A DNA stretch of 6,879 nt from Microbacteriaceae bacterium (GTDB lineage Bacteria; Actinomycetota; Actinomycetes; Actinomycetales; Microbacteriaceae), in the NCBI GenBank assembly GCA_003454135.1, contig DMKW01000258.1, forward strand, positions 1 to 6,879, written 5' to 3'. The translations under genes were made by a program, and so were the position numbers. Below the pieces are notes generated by a model, which saw only the letters and a list, made by a program, of their open reading frames with translations, had not been told where the DNA came from and searched no databases. This document shows, in pieces, positions 1-6,118 of this stretch. Position 1 is the stretch's first letter. The number at the start of each line of letters is the position of its first letter.

Positions 1-1088
1 AGGTGCTCACCCAGGGGGTGCTGCTCAACCCGCAGAACGTCTCGAACGTGATCGTGCAGAACAGCTACGTGCTGATTCTGGCGATCGGCATGGTGATGGT
101 GATCATCGCCGGGCACATCGACCTCTCGGTCGGCTCGGTCGTGGGCTTCATCGGGGCGGTCGCCGGTGTGCTGAGCGTGCGGATGGGGTTGCCGTGGTGG
201 CTGGCGATCATCCTGTGCCTGCTGCTCGGCGCCGTCGTCGGTGCGTGGCAGGGCTTCTGGGTGGCGTACTTCGGCATCCCGGCGTTCATCGTGACCCTCG
301 CCGGCATGCTCATCTTCCGCGGCCTCACGCAAGTGGTGCTCGGCAGCACGCAGATCACGCCTTTTCCCGACCCGATGAGGGCGCTTGGCGGCGGCTTCCT
401 GCCAGAGCTCGGATTCATCGGAGGGCAGCTGGAAACCCTGACCGTGGTGCTCGGTTTGCTGGCCACGGCGTTCCTCGTCGGCCAGGCGGTGCGCCAGCGC
501 CTGATCCGGCGCAAGCTCAACCTCGAGGACGAGCCGTTTCTGTGGTTCGTCGTGAAACTCGCCTTCACCGGCCTGCTCGTGCTCGCGATCACGTTCCTGC
601 TCGCGAGCTACCGCGGCACGCCCGTCGTGCTCGTGGTGCTCGGCGTGCTCGTGGTCGTCTACTCGGCGGTCATGGCGCGCAGCGTCTACGGACGACACAT
701 CTACGCGCTCGGCGGAAACCTCAACGCGGCCGTGCTCTCGGGCGTGAAGACCAAGCGGGTGACATTCCTGCTGTTCATGAACATGGGTGTGCTCGGCGCG
801 CTCGCCGGCCTCGTCTTCGCGGGCCAGCTCAACCTCGCCAACCCCACCAACGGCACCGGGTTCGAACTCGACGCGATCGCGGCGGCCTTCATCGGCGGCG
901 CGGCGGTCACGGGCGGCATCGGCACCGTCACCGGAGCCATCATCGGTGGCCTGATCATCGGCATCCTGAACAACGGCATGTCGATCATCGGTGTCGGCAC
1001 CGACTGGCAACAGTTCATCAAGGGCATCGTGCTGCTTGCGGCCGTGGCCTTCGACGTGTACAACAAGAGGCGCTCGGGCGGTCGCTGA
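1..1088 (+). CDS. mmsB: CUT2-family sugar ABC transporter permease, MmsB/GguB/XylH type (5' end missing)
   Basis: This is the membrane channel subunit of a monosaccharide ABC importer. The reading frame is already open at the left edge and the first in-frame GTG (base 3) falls inside the conserved fold, so the true start and probably a first membrane segment lie upstream. Counting from base 3, the family hallmark GHIDLSVGSV is at residues 37-46, a second conserved stretch GIPAFIVTLAG at 91-101, the cytoplasmic coupling loop around ALGGNLNAAVLSGVKTKR at 235-252, and FELDAIAAAFIGG at 287-299. About 60 extra residues between 145 and 215, with a basic loop (RQRLIRRK, 164-171) between hydrophobic segments, separate it from the shorter YtfT/YjfF permeases and match the XylH/GguB branch. 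It ends in a basic tail at TGA 1086-1088 and is followed by a terminator, so it closes its operon. The ATPase and binding protein are expected upstream. The substrate (xylose, galactose, arabinose or several) cannot be told from the permease alone. Confidence 0.93.
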   Translation, partial: VLTQGVLLNPQNVSNVIVQNSYVLILAIGMVMVIIAGHIDLSVGSVVGFIGAVAGVLSVRMGLPWWLAIILCLLLGAVVGAWQGFWVAYFGIPAFIVTLAGMLIFRGLTQVVLGSTQITPFPDPMRALGGGFLPELGFIGGQLETLTVVLGLLATAFLVGQAVRQRLIRRKLNLEDEPFLWFVVKLAFTGLLVLAITFLLASYRGTPVVLVVLGVLVVVYSAVMARSVYGRHIYALGGNLNAAVLSGVKTKRVTFLLFMNMGVLGALAGLVFAGQLNLANPTNGTGFELDAIAAAFIGGAAVTGGIGTVTGAIIGGLIIGILNNGMSIIGVGTDWQQFIKGIVLLAAVAFDVYNKRRSGGR

Positions 1089-1100
1089 TCCGCACTGTAT

Positions 1101-1140
1101 AACAGCCCCGCACTCCCTGGACGGGAGCGCGGGGCTGTTG
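1101..1140 (+). terminator. Hairpin terminator after mmsB
   Basis: A perfect 11-bp stem (1101-1111 with 1129-1139, left arm AACAGCCCCGC) continues after one A/C mismatch into a 5-bp inner stem (1113-1117 with 1123-1127) closed by a 5-base loop. It begins 12 bases after the mmsB stop. The T-tract after the stem is poor, which is common in GC-rich actinobacteria. It should separate the upstream transporter operon from the ytfQ operon. Confidence 0.85.
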
Positions 1141-1308
1141 TGCGCTCCCCAATGCCTTTCACCGCGGTGGCGTGAACAATTGAGAACCTTCACATTGACG
1201 GCCTTCGGTGCGAGGAAAAGTTCGGTATTTTCGAGTGTGATTTCACTCAACTCGCTGGTAACACTGGGCTATCAGGTCGTGCCGTTACGCAAACGTGATT
1301 TTCAGGAC
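1141..1308. other. Non-coding region upstream of the ytfQ promoter
   Basis: No credible gene is present: the short open frame ending at 1320 overlaps mmsB and the terminator and resembles nothing. The stretch is visibly more AT-rich than the genes on either side. It holds a CRP/GlxR-like site (1236-1251) and a small inverted repeat with CGTT at 1283-1286 and AACG at 1292-1295 around a 5-base spacer, which could be a regulator half-site pair but is short enough to be chance. TTGACG at 1195-1200 looks like a -35 box but has no fitting -10 partner. The hexamer TTCGGT occurs twice (1204-1209, 1221-1226) with no clear meaning. Confidence 0.5.
1236..1251 (+). promoter_or_regulatory. Possible CRP/GlxR-type cAMP-receptor site
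   Basis: The sequence TGTGATTTCACTCAAC has a perfect left half (TGTGA), the correct 6-base spacer and a right half TCAAC that matches TCACA in three of five positions. It lies about 100 bases before the likely transcription start of ytfQ. In actinobacteria GlxR-type proteins often govern sugar uptake. The right half is degraded, so this is only a candidate. The same bases can also pair as a small hairpin (1233-1237 with 1244-1248). Confidence 0.3.
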
Positions 1309-1337
1309 TTGATGCGCTGAATTGTGAACGCTAACAT
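1309..1337 (+). promoter_or_regulatory. Probable sigma-70-type promoter of the ytfQ operon
   Basis: A -35 box TTGATG (1309-1314; four of six consensus bases) is followed by a 17-base spacer and a -10 box TAACAT (1332-1337; four of six). Transcription would start near 1344, leaving a leader of about 87 bases before the ytfQ ATG. The promoter is supported by its spacing, by the operator that overlaps it and by its place between a terminator and the first gene. Each box alone is weak. Confidence 0.55.
1323..1336. promoter_or_regulatory. LacI-family operator overlapping the ytfQ promoter
   Basis: TGTGAACGCTAACA is an imperfect palindrome around a central CG, with outer TGT/ACA arms; 10 of its 14 bases are symmetric. 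A central CG flanked by such arms is what LacI-family proteins with a leucine hinge helix usually bind. It covers the end of the -35/-10 spacer and most of the -10 box, so a bound protein would block RNA polymerase. The LacI-type gene at the end of this cluster is the natural candidate for binding it; that pairing is inferred. Confidence 0.6.
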
Positions 1338-1414
1338 TCCCACAGGTCAGGTTGAACTGATCGACCGAGGAGCTCGTCGTAGAGGCACTGACAGCGAGCC
1401 GCGGACTACTGAAC

Positions 1415-1421
1415 GAGGAGG
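1415..1421 (+). promoter_or_regulatory. Strong ribosome binding site of ytfQ
   Basis: GAGGAGG lies 9 bases before the ATG at 1431. It is by far the best Shine-Dalgarno sequence in the window, fits the high synthesis expected of a binding protein and fixes the start codon. Confidence 0.85.
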
Positions 1422-1430
1422 TTTGGTTAC

Positions 1431-2399
1431 ATGAAGAAAATCATCGGAGTGGCTGCAATCGGAGCGATTCTCATCGCACTGAGCGGATGCGCGAGCGCAG
1501 GAGGGGTATCTGCGGGCGGAGCTGGCAAGATCGTTGTCGGGTTCTCGCAAGTGGGAGCCGAGAGCGGATGGCGCACCGCCAACACGATCTCGATCCAGTC
1601 GTCTTTCAAAGCGGCGAAGATCGACCTGAAGTTCTCTGACGCCCAGGGCAAGCAAGAGAACCAGATTAAGGCGATCCGCTCCTTCATCCAGCAGAAGGTG
1701 GATGTCATTGCCTTCTCGCCGGTCGTGGAATCGGGCTGGGACACGGTGCTGCAAGAGGCTAAGGCAGCGCACATCCCGGTCGTGCTCACCGACCGCGCTG
1801 TCGACTCCAAAGACAAGTCACTGTATGTCTCGTTTCTCGGATCCGACTTCGTCAACGAGGGCAAGGAAGCTGGCACCTGGGTGAAGAGCGCATTCCCCGA
1901 CAAGACCACCGTCAACATCGCGGAGATTTCGGGCACGACCGGTTCGGCGCCGGCCAACGACCGAGCGAAGGGATTGCGCGACGTCATCGGCGGCGACTCG
2001 AAGTTCAAGATCGTGGCCACGCAAACCGGCGACTTCACTCGTGCCGGCGGCAAGCAGGTCATGGAGGCGTTCCTCAAGTCCAACCCCAGCATCGACCTTG
2101 TCTACGCTCACAACGACGACATGGGGCTCGGTGCGATCGAAGCGATCGAAGCCGCAGGCAAGGTGCCTGGCAAAGACATCCAGGTCCTGACTCTGGATGC
2201 GACCCATGACGGTATGCAGGCGCTCGTCGATGGCAAGATCAACTACATCGTCGAGTGCTCGCCGTTGTTGGGTGACCAGCTGGTGCAGATCGTCAAGGAT
2301 GTCGTGGCGAAAAAGACCGTGGATAAGCGGATCCTCACGACGGAGACCACGTTCACGCAGGCCCAGGCAAAAGAAGCACTTCCCACTCGCAAGTACTGA
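1431..2399 (+). CDS. ytfQ: Sugar ABC transporter substrate-binding lipoprotein, YtfQ (galactofuranose-binding) family
   Basis: This is the extracellular sugar receptor of the importer encoded by this operon (322 aa). Residues 1-20 are a lipoprotein signal peptide: MKK, a hydrophobic core, and the lipobox LSGC with Cys20 as the lipid anchor. A Gly/Ala/Ser-rich linker (21-32) leads into a two-lobed type I periplasmic-binding fold. Compared from memory with E. coli YtfQ, the matches are very strong: VGFSQVGAESGWR (36-48, Trp47 and Arg48 in the sugar-contact motif), KQENQIKAIRSF (74-85), the DR pair (121-122), GDFTR followed by GKQVMEAF (200-214) and VYAHNDD (224-230). Asp256 sits where YtfQ has the Asp of SIDG, but the next residue is Ala rather than Gly. 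The length agrees with the family apart from the lipoprotein leader, which replaces a cleaved signal as expected in a Gram-positive. Galactofuranose is the best-known ligand; fructose or arabinose remain possible. It is the first gene of the operon and is separated from ytfR by a hairpin. Confidence 0.95.
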   Translation: MKKIIGVAAIGAILIALSGCASAGGVSAGGAGKIVVGFSQVGAESGWRTANTISIQSSFKAAKIDLKFSDAQGKQENQIKAIRSFIQQKVDVIAFSPVVESGWDTVLQEAKAAHIPVVLTDRAVDSKDKSLYVSFLGSDFVNEGKEAGTWVKSAFPDKTTVNIAEISGTTGSAPANDRAKGLRDVIGGDSKFKIVATQTGDFTRAGGKQVMEAFLKSNPSIDLVYAHNDDMGLGAIEAIEAAGKVPGKDIQVLTLDATHDGMQALVDGKINYIVECSPLLGDQLVQIVKDVVAKKTVDKRILTTETTFTQAQAKEALPTRKY

Positions 2400-2406
2400 T
2401 CAACAC

Positions 2407-2459
2407 CGGAGCTGGTTGAGTGGCGTCTTACCCCGCTACTCAACCAGCACCTCCGTTTT
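2407..2459 (+). terminator. Intercistronic hairpin between ytfQ and ytfR (partial terminator or mRNA stabiliser)
   Basis: An 11-bp perfect stem (2411-2421 with 2438-2448, left arm GCTGGTTGAGT) extends inward by a G-T wobble and three GC pairs to an 8-base loop (2426-2433). The bases outside it can add a 5-bp stem (2407-2411 with 2451-2455) across a 3-base bulge. A run of four T follows at 2456-2459, so it has the form of an intrinsic terminator. No promoter is evident after it, and ytfR needs transcription from upstream, so partial read-through is the likely behaviour. This would give more ytfQ than ytfRT-yjfF mRNA, as is usual for binding-protein operons. Confidence 0.8.
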
Positions 2460-2497
2460 ACGTAAGCAGCTCAAAGAAGAGAAAGCGAACAGCCAGA

Positions 2498-4021
2498 ATG
2501 GCAGCCTCCGTTCCCATCGTCGACGCCACGAACATCACCATCTCGTTTCCCGGTGTGATTGCACTAGACGGAGTGAGCTTTCGGATGTTCCCGGGCGAGG
2601 TCCACTCCCTCATGGGAGAGAACGGCGCTGGGAAGTCCACTCTGATCAAAGCCCTCACTGGCGTCTACGCGGTGGATAGCGGAATCATCACTCTCGCCGG
2701 CGAGCCGTTGTCCGTGAACGGGCCGGCCCAGGCGCAGGCCGCAGGCATAAGCACCGTCTACCAGGAGGTCAACCTGCTAACGAATCTCTCGGTCGCCGAG
2801 AACATCATGCTCGGACGGGAGCCGCGTCGGTTCGGAGGGATCGATTGGCCGGCGACCCGAGCGCGTGCGAAGGAACTGCTCGCTGGGCTCAATCTCGACA
2901 TCGATCCAGCGTCGCAACTGGGTTCCCACTCGCTTGCGATTCAACAGCTCGTCGCCATCGCTCGAGCAATCGACGTGCAGGCGAAAGTTCTCATTCTCGA
3001 CGAGCCCACCTCGAGTCTCGACGCCGACGAGGTTGCCGAGCTGTTCCGCGTCATTCGTCGGCTCAAGGAGGACGGGGTCGCGATCCTGTTCGTCTCGCAC
3101 TTTCTCGACCAGGTCTACGAAATCGCCGATCGCCTGACCGTATTGCGCAACGGCGCGCTCGTCGGTGAGTACCTCACCGACGAGATTCTGCGCATCGAGC
3201 TCGTCAACAAGATGATCGGAAAAGAGATCGCGGTTCTCGATGCGCTCGAGAGCCGGCCGCGGGGGGCAATCGCCGAGGAAGCAGATGCGTTGCCATACAT
3301 CGATGCGGTTGGCATCGCTCGCAAGGGATCTATCGCCCCGGTGGACCTCAAGGTCTACGAAGGCGAGGTACTCGGTCTTGCCGGACTGCTCGGCTCAGGC
3401 CGGACGGAGCTTGCTCGACTGCTGACGGGGGTCGACCGGCCAGACTCGGGAGAGCTGCGGTTATCGGGCCGCGTGCGAAAGTTGCGAACGCCGAGGGCCG
3501 CGCTGCGCGAACGGATCGCCTACTCGTCAGAAGACCGCAAGCGGGAGGGAATCATCGACGACCTGACGGTTCGCGACAATATCGTTCTCGCCCTGCAGGC
3601 CGACCGCGGCTGGTTCCGCCGTATCCCAAGGCGACGCCAGGACGAACTGGCGGCAAGTTACATTGCTGCTCTCAACATCCGTCCGGCGAACCCCGAGGCT
3701 CTCGTGCGCAATCTGAGTGGGGGCAACCAGCAGAAGGTGCTGCTTGCTCGATGGCTTGCCGTCGCACCGCGTCTTCTCGTACTCGACGAGCCCACCAGGG
3801 GAATCGACGTCGGGGCCAAGGCGGAAATCCAAAAACTCGTTTCGAGCCTCGCAGAGGAGGGCATGTCGGTGATCTTCATTTCGGCTGAACTGGAAGAGGT
3901 GATTCGATTGAGTCATCGGATCGCCGTAATGCGCGATCGCCGCAAGGTGGCCGACCTCCCGAACGAAGACGTGACGGTTGCCCAGGTCATGGCGCTCATC
4001 GCGAGCGGATCCGAATCATGA
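2498..4021 (+). CDS. ytfR: Sugar ABC transporter ATP-binding protein, YtfR family (fused double ATPase)
   Basis: This is the cytoplasmic ATPase that powers the importer, with two nucleotide-binding domains in one chain (507 aa from ATG 2498). Domain 1: Walker A GENGAGKST (40-48), Q-loop YQEVN (88-92), a degenerate signature HSLAIQQLVAIARAI (144-158), Walker B VLILDEPTSSLD (164-175), switch His201. Domain 2: Walker A without lysine, GLLGSGRTE (297-305 region), EDRKREGI (345-352), a full signature LSGGNQQK (406-413), Walker B LLVLDEPTRGID (426-437), and Glu464 where His is usual. This asymmetry is normal for CUT2 ATPases. The match to E. coli YtfR is close throughout (for example TGVYAVDSG, HFLDQVYEIADR, RGW after LALQAD). 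ATG 2498 is chosen because family proteins begin about here; an in-frame GTG at 2420 would add 26 unlike residues and lies inside the hairpin. Its ribosome site is weak (purine-rich 2473-2485). The stop overlaps the ytfT start. Confidence 0.95.
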   Translation: MAASVPIVDATNITISFPGVIALDGVSFRMFPGEVHSLMGENGAGKSTLIKALTGVYAVDSGIITLAGEPLSVNGPAQAQAAGISTVYQEVNLLTNLSVAENIMLGREPRRFGGIDWPATRARAKELLAGLNLDIDPASQLGSHSLAIQQLVAIARAIDVQAKVLILDEPTSSLDADEVAELFRVIRRLKEDGVAILFVSHFLDQVYEIADRLTVLRNGALVGEYLTDEILRIELVNKMIGKEIAVLDALESRPRGAIAEEADALPYIDAVGIARKGSIAPVDLKVYEGEVLGLAGLLGSGRTELARLLTGVDRPDSGELRLSGRVRKLRTPRAALRERIAYSSEDRKREGIIDDLTVRDNIVLALQADRGWFRRIPRRRQDELAASYIAALNIRPANPEALVRNLSGGNQQKVLLARWLAVAPRLLVLDEPTRGIDVGAKAEIQKLVSSLAEEGMSVIFISAELEEVIRLSHRIAVMRDRRKVADLPNEDVTVAQVMALIASGSES

Positions 4022-5052
4022 AGACTGCCCTGAAGAGCCGGCTCGTCTGGCCGATCGCGACGCTCGTCGCGCTCCTCGTCGCCAACGTGATCGTCGAACA
4101 CGGATTCTTCTCGATTCGCATCGAGGACGGTCACCTCTTCGGCAGCCTCATCGACATCCTTCGAAACGGCGCGCCGACCGTTCTCGTCGCCCTCGGGATG
4201 ACACTGGTCATCGCCACGAGAGGTATCGATCTTTCGGTGGGGGCCGTGGTCGCCATCTCCGGAGCCCTCGCGGTCTCGGTCATCAAGGATTCGCACACGC
4301 CGAACGATGTCGGGACCGTGCTCGTCGCGTGCCTCGTCGCAGTCGGGTTCGCGGTGGTGCTGGGAGCGTGGAACGGCCTTCTCGTCGCCGTCTTCGGTAT
4401 CCAGCCGATCATCGCGACGCTCATCCTGCTCACGGCCGGACGCGGTATCGCACAACTGATCACCGAGGGCCAGATCCTCACCATCACGAGCGCACCGTAC
4501 AAGGTGATCGGGGGCGGGTTCTGGCTGACACTCCCCGCGTCCATCCTGATCGTTGCGGTGATGTTCGTCGTCGCAGCCGTGCTGACGCGAAAGACCGCAC
4601 TCGGCATGCTCATCGAGTCGGTGGGCATCAACCCGGAGGCCAGCAGGCTGGCTGGAGTCGGATCGCGCACGCTCACCTGGACGGTCTACATGTTCAGCGG
4701 ACTCTGCGCCGGCATCGCTGGGTTGATGATCAGTTCCAACGTAACCGCAGCCGACGCCAACAGTGCTGGATTGTGGATAGAACTGGACGCGATTCTCGCG
4801 GTCGTTCTTGGGGGGACCTCCCTGGCCGGTGGGCGCTACTCGTTCGTTGGTTCGCTCGTCGGCGCGTTTGTGATTCAGACGCTCACGACGACGGTCTATT
4901 CCATGGGCATTGCCCCCAACGTCACGCTCGTCTTCAAGGCGATTGTCGTCATCACCGTATGTCTGCTCCAATCGCCGGCCTTTCTCGCCCTCTTCAGATC
5001 GCGTCGCGGTCGACGCCCGGTGACCACTCCGAAAGCCGAGGTTGCCGCATGA
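4018..5052 (+). CDS. ytfT: Sugar ABC transporter permease, YtfT family
   Basis: One of the two membrane subunits of the importer (344 aa). Conserved stretches match E. coli YtfT closely: LIDILRNGAP (44-53), GMTLVIATRGIDLSVGAVVAI (60-80), WNGLLVAVFGIQPIIATLIL (118-137), AGRGIAQLITEGQ (140-152), RKTALGMLIESVGIN (191-205, the loop that contacts the ATPase) and AADANSAGLWIELDAILAVV (244-263). Around nine or ten hydrophobic segments cross the membrane, the first at about 10-27. The tail is basic (RSRRGRR, 327-333) and would lie in the cytoplasm. Its ATG shares four bases with the ytfR stop (ATGA 4018-4021), so translation is probably coupled. It is expected to pair with YjfF, as these two permeases are not interchangeable in the known system. 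A long open frame on the opposite strand across this gene is a composition shadow. Confidence 0.94.
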   Translation: MKTALKSRLVWPIATLVALLVANVIVEHGFFSIRIEDGHLFGSLIDILRNGAPTVLVALGMTLVIATRGIDLSVGAVVAISGALAVSVIKDSHTPNDVGTVLVACLVAVGFAVVLGAWNGLLVAVFGIQPIIATLILLTAGRGIAQLITEGQILTITSAPYKVIGGGFWLTLPASILIVAVMFVVAAVLTRKTALGMLIESVGINPEASRLAGVGSRTLTWTVYMFSGLCAGIAGLMISSNVTAADANSAGLWIELDAILAVVLGGTSLAGGRYSFVGSLVGAFVIQTLTTTVYSMGIAPNVTLVFKAIVVITVCLLQSPAFLALFRSRRGRRPVTTPKAEVAA

Positions 5053-6065
5053 GCGTCCAACAGATTGCCCCTTCAGCGCCCGAGGTCGCCGCCCGATCGG
5101 CTTGGTCGCGGCTTGTCCCGTCGACTCGCTACGCCTCGGTGATCGTCACCCTTGTGTTGCTCGTCGCGATGTTCGCTGCCGGTTCGGCCCAATACCGTGG
5201 CTTCTTTTCCGGTCAAGTCGTGCTGAATCTCTTCGTCGACAACGCGTTCCTCATCGTGCTCGCCGTCGGGATGACCTTCGTGATCCTCACCGGAGGAATC
5301 GACCTGTCAGTGGGGTCCGTCGTCGCGCTCTCCACGATGATCGCGGCCTCGCTGGCAAGGTCTGGCTGGCCCCCGGTCGTGATCGTCCTCATCGTGCTTG
5401 CGGTGGGGTCGACGCTCGGGCTTCTGGTCGGATTAGTCATTCACTACTTCCATATCCAGCCGTTCATCGCCACTCTCGCGGCGATGTTCCTGGCCAGGGG
5501 ACTCTGCTATGTGATCAGCACGGATTCGATATCCATCACCGAGCGGTTCTTCACCACGATGGCCAACTCCCGCATCCCTGTGGGCCCGGATCTATTCATT
5601 TCGCCCAGCGTCATCGTCGCCGTTCTGGTTGTCATCGTCGCCTTCTACGTCTTGCACTACTCGCGCACCGGTCGTACGGTCTATGCGATTGGAAACGGTG
5701 GAGAATCGGCGTTGCTCATGGGCCTGCCGGTGACGAGAACGCGAATAACGGTGTACGTGGTCAGCGGTTTCTGTTCCGCGATCGCGGGAATCCTGTTCAC
5801 CTTCTACACGCTCTCGGGGTACAGTTTGACGGCCGTCGGGACAGAGCTCGACGCCATCGCGGCCGTGGTCATCGGCGGCACTATCCTCACCGGAGGGTCG
5901 GGGTTCGTGCTCGGCTCGGTGCTCGGGGTGCTGTTGCTCGGACTGATCCAGACCATCATCAGCTTCGACGGAACCCTGAGTTCCTGGTGGACGAGGATCG
6001 TCATCGGATCGCTATTGCTCGTCTTCATCGCGTTGCAGCGCTTGCTCACCGCGTGGAAGCGCTGA
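5049..6065 (+). CDS. yjfF: Sugar ABC transporter permease, YjfF family
   Basis: The second membrane subunit of the importer (338 aa). It matches E. coli YjfF: DNAFLIVLAVGMTFVIL (64-80), GGIDLSVGSV (82-91), HIQPFIATLAAMFLARG (135-151), YAIGNGGESALLMGLPV (212-228, coupling loop), GYSLTAVGTELDAIAAVVIG (257-276) and the very typical ISFDGTLSSWWTRI near the C-terminus (304-317). The N-terminal 25 residues are polar and come before the first membrane span at about 28-45. ATG 5049 overlaps the ytfT stop (ATGA 5049-5052) and has a good ribosome site, GAGG at 5038-5041, seven bases upstream. The same frame stays open far upstream through ytfT, but that part is an accidental frame. It is the last transporter gene of the operon; no clear terminator follows before the regulator gene. 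Confidence 0.94.
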   Translation: MSVQQIAPSAPEVAARSAWSRLVPSTRYASVIVTLVLLVAMFAAGSAQYRGFFSGQVVLNLFVDNAFLIVLAVGMTFVILTGGIDLSVGSVVALSTMIAASLARSGWPPVVIVLIVLAVGSTLGLLVGLVIHYFHIQPFIATLAAMFLARGLCYVISTDSISITERFFTTMANSRIPVGPDLFISPSVIVAVLVVIVAFYVLHYSRTGRTVYAIGNGGESALLMGLPVTRTRITVYVVSGFCSAIAGILFTFYTLSGYSLTAVGTELDAIAAVVIGGTILTGGSGFVLGSVLGVLLLGLIQTIISFDGTLSSWWTRIVIGSLLLVFIALQRLLTAWKR

Positions 6066-6085
6066 GCCTAGGGCGGCGCGACGGG

Positions 6086-6106
6086 CATAATTGAAATCAC
6101 GATTCC
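6086..6106 (+). promoter_or_regulatory. Possible promoter and dyad before the LacI-type regulator
   Basis: CATAAT (6086-6091) matches five of six -10 consensus bases and would start transcription about 20 bases before the ATG at 6119. No convincing -35 box is found at the usual distance. Directly after it, 6093-6106 forms an imperfect inverted repeat with perfect arms AATC (6095-6098) and GATT (6101-6104), which could be a site for self-regulation, but it lacks the central CG of the 1323-1336 operator. The regulator may also be read from the transporter operon, since no terminator is seen in the 53-base gap. Confidence 0.3.
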
Positions 6107-6118
6107 GCGGGACAAAAC

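Noticed and set aside
297..470. Missing Walker A lysine in the second ATPase domain of YtfR (residues 297-305) and missing switch histidine (464), seen at first as damage
   Set aside because: Both are normal for fused CUT2 ATPases, where only one of the two ATP sites is canonical. The coordinates given here are residue numbers in YtfR, corresponding to about bases 3386-3907.
194..1102. 302-codon + strand frame inside mmsB
   Set aside because: It is an Arg/His/Pro-rich frame-shifted reading of the permease gene.
991..1320. Short + strand open frame across the end of mmsB and the spacer
   Set aside because: It runs through the terminator hairpin, starts inside mmsB in another frame and shows no protein-like pattern.
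1427..2092. Open frames on the minus strand opposite ytfQ (1347-1772, 1427-2092, 1818-2207)
   Set aside because: All lie opposite a well-conserved binding-protein gene, and none shows a recognisable fold.
3913..4971. Open frame of 352 codons on the minus strand across ytfT
   Set aside because: Its product is rich in Asp, Glu, Arg and His in a low-complexity manner, and it lies opposite a clear permease gene. It is a codon shadow of GC-rich DNA.
3978..5048. Long upstream extension of the yjfF frame to 3978, making a 695-residue product
   Set aside because: The added part is Arg/His/Asp-rich noise read out of frame through ytfT. The real yjfF start is ATG 5049, with a good ribosome site, a stop/start overlap and the family length.
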